Assembly (NCBI RefSeq): GCF_038561935.1
Contig: NZ_CP102770.1
Coordinates: 2,728,001 to 2,792,000 of the forward strand
Length of the DNA stretch: 64,000 nt
Direction of reading: 5' to 3'
Source: Myxococcus stipitatus
GTDB lineage: Bacteria; Myxococcota; Myxococcia; Myxococcales; Myxococcaceae
Numbering within the stretch: position 1 is the first letter of the stretch; every line of letters begins with the position of its first letter. Shown piece by piece: positions 52,524 through 63,400 of the stretch. The translations under genes and the position numbers were made by a program. The notes beneath the pieces are model-generated. The model searched no databases and had not been told where the DNA came from. It saw only the letters and a program-made list of their open reading frames with translations.

Positions 52524-52880
52524 TCATTTCGAACCAACGGACTCAGGGAAACCCCTTACGAGTGAGACGTGAGTCCGTCCCCACTCCACCAAGGTCCGTA
52601 CGGCCTCGGTGAGTGCCTCGCCCGTGGGCGTGAGGGAGTACTCCACGACCTTGGGCGGTTCCGGGTCGAGCACCGTCCGGTGAACCACTCCAGTGGCTTC
52701 GAGCTCGCGGAGCTGCTCGAACAGCACCTTCTCGCTGATGCCGGACACCCGGCGCTTGAGTTCGGCGAAGCGCGTGGGGCCGCGGTGCAGCTCGCACAGG
52801 ATGGGCGACTTCCACTTGCCGCCGATGACCGACAGTGCCGCGTGGAGGCCACAGTCCTGGGGGCTCGACTTCCTCACCAT
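52524..52880 (-). CDS. HxlR-family transcriptional regulator
   Basis: From the ATG at 52880, 118 residues with the HxlR winged-helix pattern (DCGLHAALSVIGGKWKSPILCELHRGPTRFAELKRRVSGISEKVLFEQLRELEATGVVHR). The conserved Cys near the N-terminus (QDCGLH) is present, as in thiol- or quinone-sensing members. Divergent from an imine reductase-like gene with a 22-bp perfect palindrome between, 22 bp from this start, so it probably represses both. Confidence 0.92.
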   Translation of the reverse strand: MVRKSSPQDCGLHAALSVIGGKWKSPILCELHRGPTRFAELKRRVSGISEKVLFEQLRELEATGVVHRTVLDPEPPKVVEYSLTPTGEALTEAVRTLVEWGRTHVSLVRGFPESVGSK

Positions 52881-52902
52881 CGTTCCTCCTCCTCGCCACA
52901 CA

Positions 52903-52924
52903 GTCCTTACAAATTTGTAAGGAC
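52903..52924. promoter_or_regulatory. HxlR operator, perfect 22-bp palindrome
   Basis: The half site GTCCTTACAAA (52903-52913) is followed directly by its reverse complement TTTGTAAGGAC (52914-52924). It lies in the divergent spacer between hxlR-type and reductase genes. The AT-rich centre is typical of HxlR/YodB-like sites. Confidence 0.75.
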
Positions 52925-52995
52925 TTGTCCTGCCGCGAAATCTAGCCGAGTAACAGCGATACGCATTTCGCGCAGCTCAACCAAGGACATCAGAC

Positions 52996-53886
52996 GTGAG
53001 CACGCATCAGAGCGATGTGACGGTCATGGGACTGGGCAGGATGGGGACGGCACTTGCGAGTGCATTCCTGCGTTCCGGGCGTCGAGTGACGGTGTGGAAC
53101 CGCACTGCGAATCGCGCCAGACCCCTGCAAGACGCGGGAGCCGTATTCGAGTCCAGCATCGTGGCCGCGGTCCGGGCCAGCCCCTTGGTGGTGGTGTGCG
53201 TGTCCGATGGCCCCGCCACCCGGGCCATTCTCGATGCTCCAGAGGTTGCTCCCGCGCTGGCGGGTCGCACGTTGGTTCAGCTCAGCTCCAGTACACCGAG
53301 GGAGGCGCGGGACCTGGATGCCTGGGTCCGCGCGCAGAGCGCGGACTTCCTCAGTGGTGCCATCCTCGCGTGGCCGAGCCAGATGGGCACGGAGCAGGCT
53401 TCCCTCATCGTCGCGGGGCCCAACGAGGTGCTGCGGCGGAATGAGGCCATGCTCCGCTCCCTGGTGGGGACGCTCGAACATGCGGGCGAGGAAGTGGGGG
53501 CGGCCTGCGCCCTGTGCGCGGCGGTCCTGTCGTACATGGCCGGGCACTGGATTGGTTTCGCCCACGGCGCACGCATCTGTCAGGCAGAGGGACTGAAGCT
53601 CTCCGACTTCGGTGAGACGCTGGCGGCCTTTGCTCCGGGTCTCGGGCAGGACGCTCGCCACATGGCGCAGGTCATCGACTCGGGTCGCTACGCCCAACCC
53701 GAGACCACTCTGGCGGCGGTGGGCAGCGATATCGCCCGGCTGGTCAAGCTCTCGCGAGAGGACGCGCTCAGCGCCGAGTGGCCGCGCTTTGCCGCCGGCA
53801 TCTTCCGTCAGGCCATCGAGGCCGGACTTGGCGCCGAGGAGACCGCGGCCGTGTTCAAGGTGCTGCACGGGGACACCTTGTCCTGA
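52996..53886 (+). CDS. NAD(P)-dependent imine reductase/beta-HAD family enzyme
   Basis: A 296-residue protein starting at GTG 52996 (AAGGA upstream). The Rossmann motif GLGRMGTALASAFL is clear, then the NRT of the cofactor loop (VWNRTANRA, preferring NADPH), and the linker (LVQLSSSTPREARDLDAW) of beta-hydroxyacid dehydrogenases. The all-helical C-terminus fits imine reductases. The true substrate (imine, or 3-hydroxy acid) is not decided. Probably controlled by the divergent HxlR. Confidence 0.88.
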   Translation: MSTHQSDVTVMGLGRMGTALASAFLRSGRRVTVWNRTANRARPLQDAGAVFESSIVAAVRASPLVVVCVSDGPATRAILDAPEVAPALAGRTLVQLSSSTPREARDLDAWVRAQSADFLSGAILAWPSQMGTEQASLIVAGPNEVLRRNEAMLRSLVGTLEHAGEEVGAACALCAAVLSYMAGHWIGFAHGARICQAEGLKLSDFGETLAAFAPGLGQDARHMAQVIDSGRYAQPETTLAAVGSDIARLVKLSREDALSAEWPRFAAGIFRQAIEAGLGAEETAAVFKVLHGDTLS

Positions 53887-53909
53887 GTGGACACGATCCG
53901 AGTGGCGGC

Positions 53910-54575
53910 CTACTTCCCAGTCCGGGAGTGGGGCGCCTTGACGGGCTTGGACTCGGGGCTGCCCTTCTCTCGCAGCCAGATGGAGAGCAGCACCAACGTC
54001 GCCACCGAGAGGAACTCGCTTTGCCAGTTCTGGAAGGACTCGAACCAGAAGGTGGATGAGACGAAGTACTCGCCCAATGTCTTGCCTGGCTGCCCGTGCT
54101 GCTGGGCCTCCTTGTTGTGGGCGGCGACTCCCGCCCAGGCGTGGAGGACGAAGGAGAGGACGAACAAGGAGAGAAACGTGATGGAGAGTGAGTGGCTGTA
54201 GAGCTTGAGCCTCAGTCCTCCGCGCTTCACGGACGCAGGTGAGTCCGGCTCGGCCTTCAGGTCGTCTTCCTCCTCCGCGGGGTTGGCATCCGGGTCCCTG
54301 GATTCCCCAGAGCCGCGCTGGAAGAGGAGGGCGGCGAGGAGGACGTAGGCGCCCATCTGCAGGAACTCGCTCTCCCAGTTCTCGAAGACGGACTCGAGGA
54401 AGTCCCCCGAGGTGAGGTACTGCCCGAAGGACGAGAGAGGCTGACCATGCTCTCGGGCCTCCTCGTTGGAGTGGAGATGGCCCGCGATGCTGTGCCCGAT
54501 GAGCGACAGGCCGAACAGGACGAGGAGGGCAATGGACAGGCCATTGTCCCGCAGGAAACGTTTCCCCTTCGCCAC
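53910..54575 (-). CDS. DUF6766-like membrane protein with internal duplication
   Basis: A 221-residue protein with four predicted transmembrane helices. It consists of two similar halves (about residues 8-95 and 125-210), each with a helix, HSNEEAREHGQP or HNKEAQQHGQP, FGxYLxSxxFxESxxNWxSEFL, and a second helix. The repeated ESxxNWxSEFL motif should face the same side. The role is unknown. It is convergent with the reductase gene. Confidence 0.85.
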   Translation of the reverse strand: MAKGKRFLRDNGLSIALLVLFGLSLIGHSIAGHLHSNEEAREHGQPLSSFGQYLTSGDFLESVFENWESEFLQMGAYVLLAALLFQRGSGESRDPDANPAEEEDDLKAEPDSPASVKRGGLRLKLYSHSLSITFLSLFVLSFVLHAWAGVAAHNKEAQQHGQPGKTLGEYFVSSTFWFESFQNWQSEFLSVATLVLLSIWLREKGSPESKPVKAPHSRTGK

Positions 54576-54644
54576 TCGCTCCTCCCAGGCGTCGCCCTCG
54601 GAGGGAAGGTGCTCATCCTTCGCGCGGATGCAGCATCCGCGGGC

Positions 54645-56568
<1,924 letters not shown>

Positions 56569-56685
56569 GGCTCGCAGTGGCTTCCCGGCGGGAGGGTGTA
56601 CACGCTCCCACCACTCCCCAGGACGACCCGGGGCGTCATAGCACGCGAGATTTCGGGGACCGAGGTTTTGTTCGACACGGGGACG

Positions 56686-57246
56686 CTACTCGACGGGGCT
56701 GGCGGGAGGCGGGCGGACGAGGACTTCGTCGGGAGGCGGCGGGCGGGTGGGGTCTCCGCCCGGCAGGTTCTCCGGCTCCTCCACCTCGACGAAGAGGTTC
56801 TCGTCGGTGCGGAAGGCCAGCTGGCCGATGCACTCCTCGGCCTCCGAGCGCAGCTGCGCCACCTTCTGCTGGGCGATCATCACCTTGGTGTATTCGTGCT
56901 CGCTGGTGGCGACCTCGCGCCGCGTGAGGGCTTCCTGGAGCGACACGTCCGCCTGCTCGGAGATGCGCAGCAGGCCCTTGATCTGGGTGAGCTTCTCGTT
57001 GGCGCAGTTGAGCTTCACCACGTCCTTGGTGCGGCGGGCTTCCTCCACCTTGCCGAGCACCTGGCGGAGCACCTCGCGCATCGTGCCGAGCGCCTGGGTG
57101 CTGCGCTCCAGCTTCTGCGTGTCCGGTACTTCACTGGCCTTCTCGAGCGCGGCCGTGGCGGCGGGAGCACGGGGCGAAGGCGCCGGTCCCTGAGCGACGG
57201 CCACTCCAGTGGCAACGACGACGGCGACCATTCCGACAGTGCGCAT
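56686..57246 (-). CDS. Exported coiled-coil protein of the Glt-like/export cluster
   Basis: From the ATG at 57246, 186 residues with a signal peptide (MRTVGMVAVVVATGVAVAQG). Residues about 35-140 are heptad-rich with two Cys (VKLNCANEKL, EECIGQL) that may form a disulfide. A Pro-rich C-terminus (GGDPTRPPPPDEVLVRPPPASPVE) could bind SH3-like or other domains. No family was recognised. A sigma-70-like promoter lies upstream. The beta-barrel gene follows 117 bp later. Confidence 0.75.
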   Translation of the reverse strand: MRTVGMVAVVVATGVAVAQGPAPSPRAPAATAALEKASEVPDTQKLERSTQALGTMREVLRQVLGKVEEARRTKDVVKLNCANEKLTQIKGLLRISEQADVSLQEALTRREVATSEHEYTKVMIAQQKVAQLRSEAEECIGQLAFRTDENLFVEVEEPENLPGGDPTRPPPPDEVLVRPPPASPVE

Positions 57247-57284
57247 ACGCCTCAAGGCTCTCCCGGCCCTTCCCATTGGATCAA

Positions 57285-57313
57285 AGCGTAGAAGGCGGGG
57301 GAGGGGGTGTCAA
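57285..57313 (-). promoter_or_regulatory. Predicted sigma-70 promoter inside the cluster
   Basis: On the minus strand TTGACA (complement of 57308-57313), a 17-bp spacer and TACGCT (complement of 57285-57290), about 40 bp upstream of the coiled-coil gene start at 57246. The -35 box is perfect and the -10 matches three of six. It would give the coiled-coil/Wzp/Wza genes their own transcription besides read-through. Confidence 0.5.
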
Positions 57314-57387
57314 CGCGACGAACCCCCAGTTATTCAGTGGTTACCGGGGTGCCGGGCCTTGCGGACCCGCTCCCGGCGTGAATCGAG

Positions 57388-58734
57388 CTACCCTGTTGGA
57401 GAGAAGACGAACGGGTAGGAGACGGTGGCGGCGTCGTCGGGCTTGAAGGGGAACACCCACCCGCGGATGGCGGCGCGGATGCAGCTGGCGACGGCCTCGC
57501 TGCCCAGGGTGTTCTCGTCAATCTCGAAGTCGCCCACGCGGCCCGAGGGGAGGATGGAGAAGCGCACCACCACCTTGCCCTTGAGGTTGGGGTTTCGCTT
57601 GAGCTCCTTCTCGTAGCAGCTCTGGATGGCGCCCTTGCGCGCGCGGACGTAGCGGGCCAGCGCGTCGCGGTCCACATCGGAGCTGTCCACCTCCGGGGCG
57701 GACTCCTGGACGCGGCCCTTCACTTCGACTTCCTTCTTCGTGCCCAGGTCGACCTTGCCGCCGCCCTGTGTGCCCAGCTCTCCGATGCCCGTCACGGTGC
57801 CGGTGCCGCCACCGCGAGGCCCGGTGCCCTTGCCGACGGAGGCCTCGTTGGCGACGCCCACGCCGCCCGCGCCCTGGAGCGCGGCGGCGATGTCGCTGCC
57901 TCCGCTGGCGCCGCCCAGCACGTCCTGGAACGCACCGGAGCCGGAGCCGCGCGAGCCCAGCATCTTCAGGAGGCCCTTGTCGGAGACCTTCTTCACCATC
58001 TCTGCGTGGCGCTCGGCCGAGGCGACAGCGGCGGGCTTCTCCGTCGAGGGCTTGTCCGCGCCGTCCTTGGGCTCGGGCGACGGCGTGTCCTCCTTGGGGG
58101 CCTCGGTGGGGCCGGGGGCCGCCGTCTTCGCGGGCTCGGGGGGGCGCTGGGGGATGATGGCGCGCACGAAGCGGTCATCGAGCTGGTCCAGCGCCAGCTC
58201 CTGCTCCTTGGGGGCCTCGGCGGCGAGGATGATGGCCGCGCCGGAGAAGTGGATGAGGAGCGAGGCCGCGAGGATGCCGAAGAAGACGCGGTCCATCGTC
58301 TTCCAGCGGCTGACGCGCACGTCCGAGGGGAGAATCGGACGGGACTCCTCGGCGGGCGGCGCGACGAACTGGAAGAAGAGGGTGGCGTCGCCCAGCTCCA
58401 CCTTGCCTCGGGCGCTCTCCTGGAGCGGGAGGATGTAGAGGTCGCCCCGGCGCGAGGCGAGCCCCTGGGAGCGCAGGGCGTCGAAGTCCACATCGGAGGA
58501 GCCGAGGTTGACGCGGCCCTGCATGGACTCGTTGATGACGAGCTGGAACTGCTGGCCCTGGTTCTCGAACACGCCGAAGCGCGCGGGACGGTCGTCGGAG
58601 GCGGGCAGGACGATGGTGTTGCGCGCGTCGTGCCCGATGGTGACGGTGTCCCGCCGGACGTGGTGCTCCTCGACAATCTGGCCGTTCTGGATGAGGCCGA
58701 CGCGGAGCAGCTTGGATGGCGAAGGGGCTGCCAT
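57388..58734 (-). CDS. GltG-like protein: FHA-like domain, TM helix, TonB/AgmX C-terminus
   Basis: A 448-residue protein. Residues 10-130 look like a degenerate FHA domain (VTIGHDARNTIVLPASDD). A transmembrane helix lies at about 150-172, and a Pro/Glu/Gly-rich periplasmic linker follows. Residues about 355-448 are the TonB-like AgmX/PglI C-terminal domain (AIQSCYEKELKRNPNLKGKVVVRFSI...). This is the architecture of GltG/NfsG-type proteins, which connect a cytoplasmic signal or motor to periplasmic partners. It starts 3 bp after the upstream stop. Confidence 0.85.
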   Translation of the reverse strand: MAAPSPSKLLRVGLIQNGQIVEEHHVRRDTVTIGHDARNTIVLPASDDRPARFGVFENQGQQFQLVINESMQGRVNLGSSDVDFDALRSQGLASRRGDLYILPLQESARGKVELGDATLFFQFVAPPAEESRPILPSDVRVSRWKTMDRVFFGILAASLLIHFSGAAIILAAEAPKEQELALDQLDDRFVRAIIPQRPPEPAKTAAPGPTEAPKEDTPSPEPKDGADKPSTEKPAAVASAERHAEMVKKVSDKGLLKMLGSRGSGSGAFQDVLGGASGGSDIAAALQGAGGVGVANEASVGKGTGPRGGGTGTVTGIGELGTQGGGKVDLGTKKEVEVKGRVQESAPEVDSSDVDRDALARYVRARKGAIQSCYEKELKRNPNLKGKVVVRFSILPSGRVGDFEIDENTLGSEAVASCIRAAIRGWVFPFKPDDAATVSYPFVFSPTG

Positions 58735-58737
58735 GGA

Positions 58738-59040
58738 CTAGAAGGGCTCCTGCTCGACGCTCTTCTCGACCTTGGGCACGAAGCTCTCCGTGCGGTTGAG
58801 CTCGTCGAAGCTCAGGTTCGAGCGGGGGAGGATGTAGAACGCCTGGGGCTTCTGGATGCGGCCCTCGACGGTGAGCGCGTCCAGGCGGATGACCTTGCCG
58901 TGGCGCGGAGCCTTCTTGGCCGCCGTGGCTTCGGTGCTGGACGTGGCCTGGCGGGTGCTCTGCGCGGAGGACCGGGCGGAGTCCTGCGCGAGCACGGGCG
59001 AAGCGGCGAGCAGCACGAAGAGGGCGAGAGGGGCGCGCAT
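58738..59040 (-). CDS. Small secreted protein in GltF position
   Basis: A 100-residue protein with signal peptide (MRAPLALFVLLAASPVLAQ). The mature part is Ser/Ala/Gln-rich, then has a conserved-looking KVIRLDALTVEGRIQKPQAFYILPRSNLSFDELN segment. It starts 7 bp after the TPR lipoprotein stop and ends 3 bp before the GltG-like gene, so it is in the middle of the operon. Similar small proteins occupy the same position in Glt/Nfs clusters. Confidence 0.75.
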   Translation of the reverse strand: MRAPLALFVLLAASPVLAQDSARSSAQSTRQATSSTEATAAKKAPRHGKVIRLDALTVEGRIQKPQAFYILPRSNLSFDELNRTESFVPKVEKSVEQEPF

Positions 59041-59047
59041 GGCGGTC

Positions 59048-60454
59048 CTAGTTCTTGTCGGTGGCCAGCTTACCCGAGCCTGACTGTTCCGGGGCGCTCT
59101 CGGCGGTGGGCGCCGTCTGGGGCTTCGTGTCGGCGGGGGTTCCAGCGGCTTCCACGGGAGCAGGCGCGGGGGCCGGCGACGTGTGGGCGGGTGGGGCGAC
59201 GTGGGCGGGCGTCTCGGGGGCGGGGGCCTGTTTCGCCGGCTCCTGCTTCGCCTTCTCCGCCTCGGCCGCCTTGCGGAGCTGGTCCTTGCGCTCGCGCTCG
59301 AGGCGGCGCTCCTCGCGCTCGATGCTCTTGCGCGCGTCCTTCGTGTACTGGGGGATGCGGTCGTCGCGTCCGCCCTGGGACTGGTACTGCTCGAAGTACG
59401 TGAGGGCGGTCTTGAAGCGGGTGATGGCGTCCTGCCCGGGGGGCTCGACGTCGAGGTACAGGATGGCGAGGTTGAAGAGCGGGTCCGGCTGGCCGGGCCG
59501 CAGCGCGAGCACCTTCTCGTATTCGGCCTTGGCGCGCTCGAAGTCTCCCTGGCCCCGGTAGGCATTGCCCAGGTTGAGGCGGGCGGCGGCGAAGTCCGGC
59601 GCGGCGCGCACGGCGGCCTCGAGCTCCGTCACCGCGGCGGGATAGTCCTGGGCCTCGTTGAGCATCGCGCCGAAGTTGTTGTGAGCCTCCGCGAAGTCCG
59701 GCTGGAGCTTCGCGGCCTCCTTGAACTCCTCCAGCGCCTGCGGCTTGACCTTGAGCCCCAGGTACACGAGCCCCAGCATGTTGCGCGTGGCCGCGTCGCC
59801 GGGCGCGATGTCTCTCGCGTTCTCCAGCACCATGCGCGCCAGCTCGTGCTTGCCTTCGCGGTAGTAGACCTGCGCGAGCACCTGCATCGCGCGGGTGTGT
59901 CGCTCGTCCACCTTGAGGGCCCGCTTCGCCTCCGAGGCCGCGGGCTCCAGCTTCTTCTGCTGGAGCAGGCTCACCGCGAGCGACGTGCGCAGCGGGACGG
60001 AGTCCGGCTTCGTCTCCAGCAGTCCGCGCAGCTCCGTCTCCATCGCCGCGGAGCGATTCGTGCGCCCGTACAGGCGCGTCAGGCAGTCCCACGCGGACTC
60101 CTGCTCCGGCGCCACGGTGAGGGCCTGGCGGTAGGAGCGCTCCGCGTCCTCGTTCCGGCCCAGCCGCTCCTGGACGATGCCGAGGTTCGTCCAGGCGTAG
60201 TCGAGCTTCGGGTCGTCCGTCACCAGGGCGCTCAGGGCCGACTCGGCCGCGGCGAGCTCTCCGGTGCGTGCGGTCGCGACCGCCTGCTCGAAGTCCTTCA
60301 CCTTGTCTCGAGGCGGAGGCTGGACCACGGCGGGCGCCGTGACGGCCTTGCCCGTGGCGGAGTCCGCCGCCGGGCGCGTCTCCGGACCCGAGGCACACGC
60401 GGACAGGAACAGCCCCGACGACACGAGCAGCGCGGTGAGCCGAGGTGTCCTCAC
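59048..60454 (-). CDS. TPR lipoprotein, GltE-like
   Basis: A 468-residue protein starting at GTG 60454, with a lipoprotein signal (SSGLFLSAC). About eight TPR motifs lie between residues 55 and 350 (AWTNLGIVQERLGRNEDAERSYRQALTVAP and similar). The C-terminal 100 residues are Lys/Glu-rich, then Pro/Ala-rich. GltE in Myxococcus is an outer-membrane TPR lipoprotein of the gliding complex. The start overlaps the previous stop (GTGA), so expression is coupled. Confidence 0.85.
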   Translation of the reverse strand: MRTPRLTALLVSSGLFLSACASGPETRPAADSATGKAVTAPAVVQPPPRDKVKDFEQAVATARTGELAAAESALSALVTDDPKLDYAWTNLGIVQERLGRNEDAERSYRQALTVAPEQESAWDCLTRLYGRTNRSAAMETELRGLLETKPDSVPLRTSLAVSLLQQKKLEPAASEAKRALKVDERHTRAMQVLAQVYYREGKHELARMVLENARDIAPGDAATRNMLGLVYLGLKVKPQALEEFKEAAKLQPDFAEAHNNFGAMLNEAQDYPAAVTELEAAVRAAPDFAAARLNLGNAYRGQGDFERAKAEYEKVLALRPGQPDPLFNLAILYLDVEPPGQDAITRFKTALTYFEQYQSQGGRDDRIPQYTKDARKSIEREERRLERERKDQLRKAAEAEKAKQEPAKQAPAPETPAHVAPPAHTSPAPAPAPVEAAGTPADTKPQTAPTAESAPEQSGSGKLATDKN

Positions 60455-63400
60455 GGCTTGGCCCCTCCGGTGATGCGGCTCTCATCCGGCGACGCGGGAC
60501 GAGGAGGTCCACTCACGTGGCCGACGAGCCCTTCGGGATAGGCGCCCTCGGACGCGAGCGCCTGCTTGGGCTCCTTGAGCACCGGGTACTCCTTGGGGCG
60601 GAAGCGGTTGAGGGCCTCCAGCGTGCGCCGGGTCCACTCGTTCGACACGCGATTCTTCCGCGCCTCGCCCAAGGCGATGGCGTAGCTCTCCACCGCCGCG
60701 TCCTCCAGCTCGGCCGTGTTCTGCGCGAGCAGGTCCTGGTACGTCACCACCGCGTCCTCGCCCAGCCGCTTCACGTCGGGAGGCACGGGCGTCTCGATGA
60801 TGGTGTTGGCGAAGCGCTCCAGCGCATAGCCGGAGCGGTACGCCGCGGCGAGAGACCACTCGAGCTGCTTGTACGGATACACCCGCGCGTAGGCGTCCTT
60901 CACCGTCTTCACCGCCGCGCGCTTCACCGCGAAGCTGCGCACCAGGGCCTTGCCCCAGCCGCCAATCTTCAGCGCGTCGAACTTCTTCAGCTCCGCCTCG
61001 GCGAGCTGGAAGCGTCCGAAGGCCGCCGCGTTCGCCGCGAGCGGATGCGTGTCCGGCTTGAGCTTGCGCCGGTCGAACTCGCTGGCCGCCTGGGCATAGG
61101 CGCTCTGGGCGGCGCGCTCGTCACCGAGCTTCTGGTGCGCATCTCCCATGCGCCGGTGCGCGTCCACCACCAGCTCCACCTGGTTCGGCTTGCGCGCGTA
61201 CTTGCGCACGAACTCCTGGAGCGCGCGCACCTCGCCGCGCGGGTCGCCCTGTTTCTCCAGCAGGACGGCGGCGTGGTACTGGTTCTTGGGCGCGTCCTCG
61301 GCGGCGGGGTACAGGTCCGCGTAGCGCAGGAAGGCGGAGGCGGCCTCGGCGTAGCGCTGCTGGCCTTCCAGGAGGCGGGCCGTGTTGAAGAGGGCCGCCT
61401 CGCGGTCCTTCGACGCGGGGTAGTCCTTCACCAGCTTCTGGTAGCTGACGACGGCCTTGTCGAAGTCGTAGGACTTCTCCGCGTTCACCGCCACGCGGAA
61501 CAGCGCGGCGTCGGCCAGGGGGGACTTGGGGTACTCGCGGTAGATGCGCTCGTAGAGCTTCAGCGCGGAGTCGAAGCGGCGGGTGTTCTCGTGCGCGACG
61601 GCGGCGTTGTTGAGCGCCTTGTCCGCGAACTCGTGCCGAGGCTCCTCGTCCACGAGCTGGATGTACTTGCGCGCGGCCTCGTCGTACTTGCCCTCGGCGA
61701 GGAGCTGGTCTGCCAGCTTGAAGCGGCCCGCGAGCTTGAACTTCACCAGCTGCTGGTGGAGCTCGCTGGACGGGTCGATGACCTGCGTGTTGCTGGCCAG
61801 CTTCGCGCTGACCTCCTCGACGCTGCGCCAGTCCTTGGCGATGAGGAAGGTCTCGACGGTGAGGTTGGTGGCGTAGCGCGCCACCTCGCTCCTGGGCCAC
61901 ATCTGGATGATGCGCTCGAAGCGCCGACGCGCCTCGGGGAAGTCGTTGTGCGAGTAGTGCAGCTCCGCGGCCTTGTACGCGATGCCCGCGGCCTTCTCGT
62001 CGCGCGGCAGCATCGCCACGTACTTGTCCGACGCGGCCACGAGCTTCTGCTCGGTGGGCGCGAGGGGCACGGGCTTCACCTCGGCGCCTTCGGGGCGCTC
62101 GGTGGAGCGCAGGGGCTTGAGGTCGGGCGCGGTGCCCGCCTGGATGTCCTGCGCCAGCACCTGCTGCCACGAGAGCACCGCGCTGAGCGCCGAGTCGTCG
62201 CGGTGCTTGAGGCTGGCCCCCGTGTCGCGCACCAGCTCGTAGTTCTTCGCGGCGGCGGCGAACTGCGAGGAGAAGTAGAGGCATTCCGCGTAGTAGAAGC
62301 GCATCTCGCCCGCGCTCTTGCTGCGGGGGAAGCGCTCCAGATACGTGCCGTAGGCGCGCGCGGCGTTGGCGAAGCCCGCGGCGGCCTGCTCCTGCTTGCC
62401 TTCCTTCTTGAACACCTGCGCTTGCTGATGGTGGAACGTCGCGCTGGTGGAGAGGCTGCGCTCGACGAGGATATCCGCCCGCGCGAGGGCGTCCGGGTCC
62501 CCCTGGTTCTTCGCGTACCAGGTCGTCCCCGGCTGGTAGAGGCTCGCGAGCCGCTCCGACTCCGCGAAGGACTCCGACATCTTCCGGTCCCGCTCGTAGG
62601 CCTGGGCGATGCGCTGCTGGAGGTCGGGCGCGTCCGGGGCCAGCGGGTTCTTCTCCAGCGCGCGCTGATAGGCGGCGATGGCGATGGGGTGATGCGTCTG
62701 CTCGAAGAACAGGTGGCCCAGGCGGCGGTAGATGTCCGCCTCGTACGGCCTGGGGCCGCGCCTGGTGAAGAGGGACTCGGCGCGAGACATCCCGCCCCAT
62801 GACTCATCCGTCAGCGAGATGGCCACGTACTGCAGCGCCTCTTCGCGCAGGTCGCCGCCCGCCTCCGCTTCGCCCTTGGCCACGCGCTGGGCTTCGTAGA
62901 AGTCCACCAGCGTGAGGAAGGACTCCACCGCTTCGTCGAAGCGGTCCATGCGGTAGTACGTCCAGCCGAGCTTGTAGAGGGCCTTGTCGTAGAGCGGGTG
63001 GAGCTTGTCCTGGGCGGCGGCCTCGAAGGCCTGCGCGGCGCGGGGCAGCGCCTGCGAGTCCTTGTAGTTGTCGAACCAGTACTCGCCGATGCGGACCCAC
63101 GCCTCGGTGGCGAAGCGGCTGCGCGGATAGCGGGCGATGAGCTGCTGGTAGGTCTGGAAGCTCTCGTCGACCTGCTCCTGCTCTTCCAGGCAGTAGCCGA
63201 GCAGGTACCAGGCGCCGTCGTTGAGGCGGTAGTCGGGGTAGTCCTTCAGCAGCCGGCGGTACAGTGTGATGGAGTCCGCGTAGTCCTTCTTCGGCTCGAC
63301 GGGGAAGGCCGAGTCGGGGTTCTTGTCATGCGCCTCCAGCCGCTCGCGGTACTCCTTCATCGCGAGCTGGTGCTCGTCCTGGGAGCGCTCGTAGTAGAGC

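Noticed and set aside
60445..62802. Long plus-strand frame of 785 codons opposite the GltD-like gene
   Set aside because: Same artefact: Arg/Val/Leu-rich low-complexity translation without motifs, while the minus-strand TPR protein is clear.
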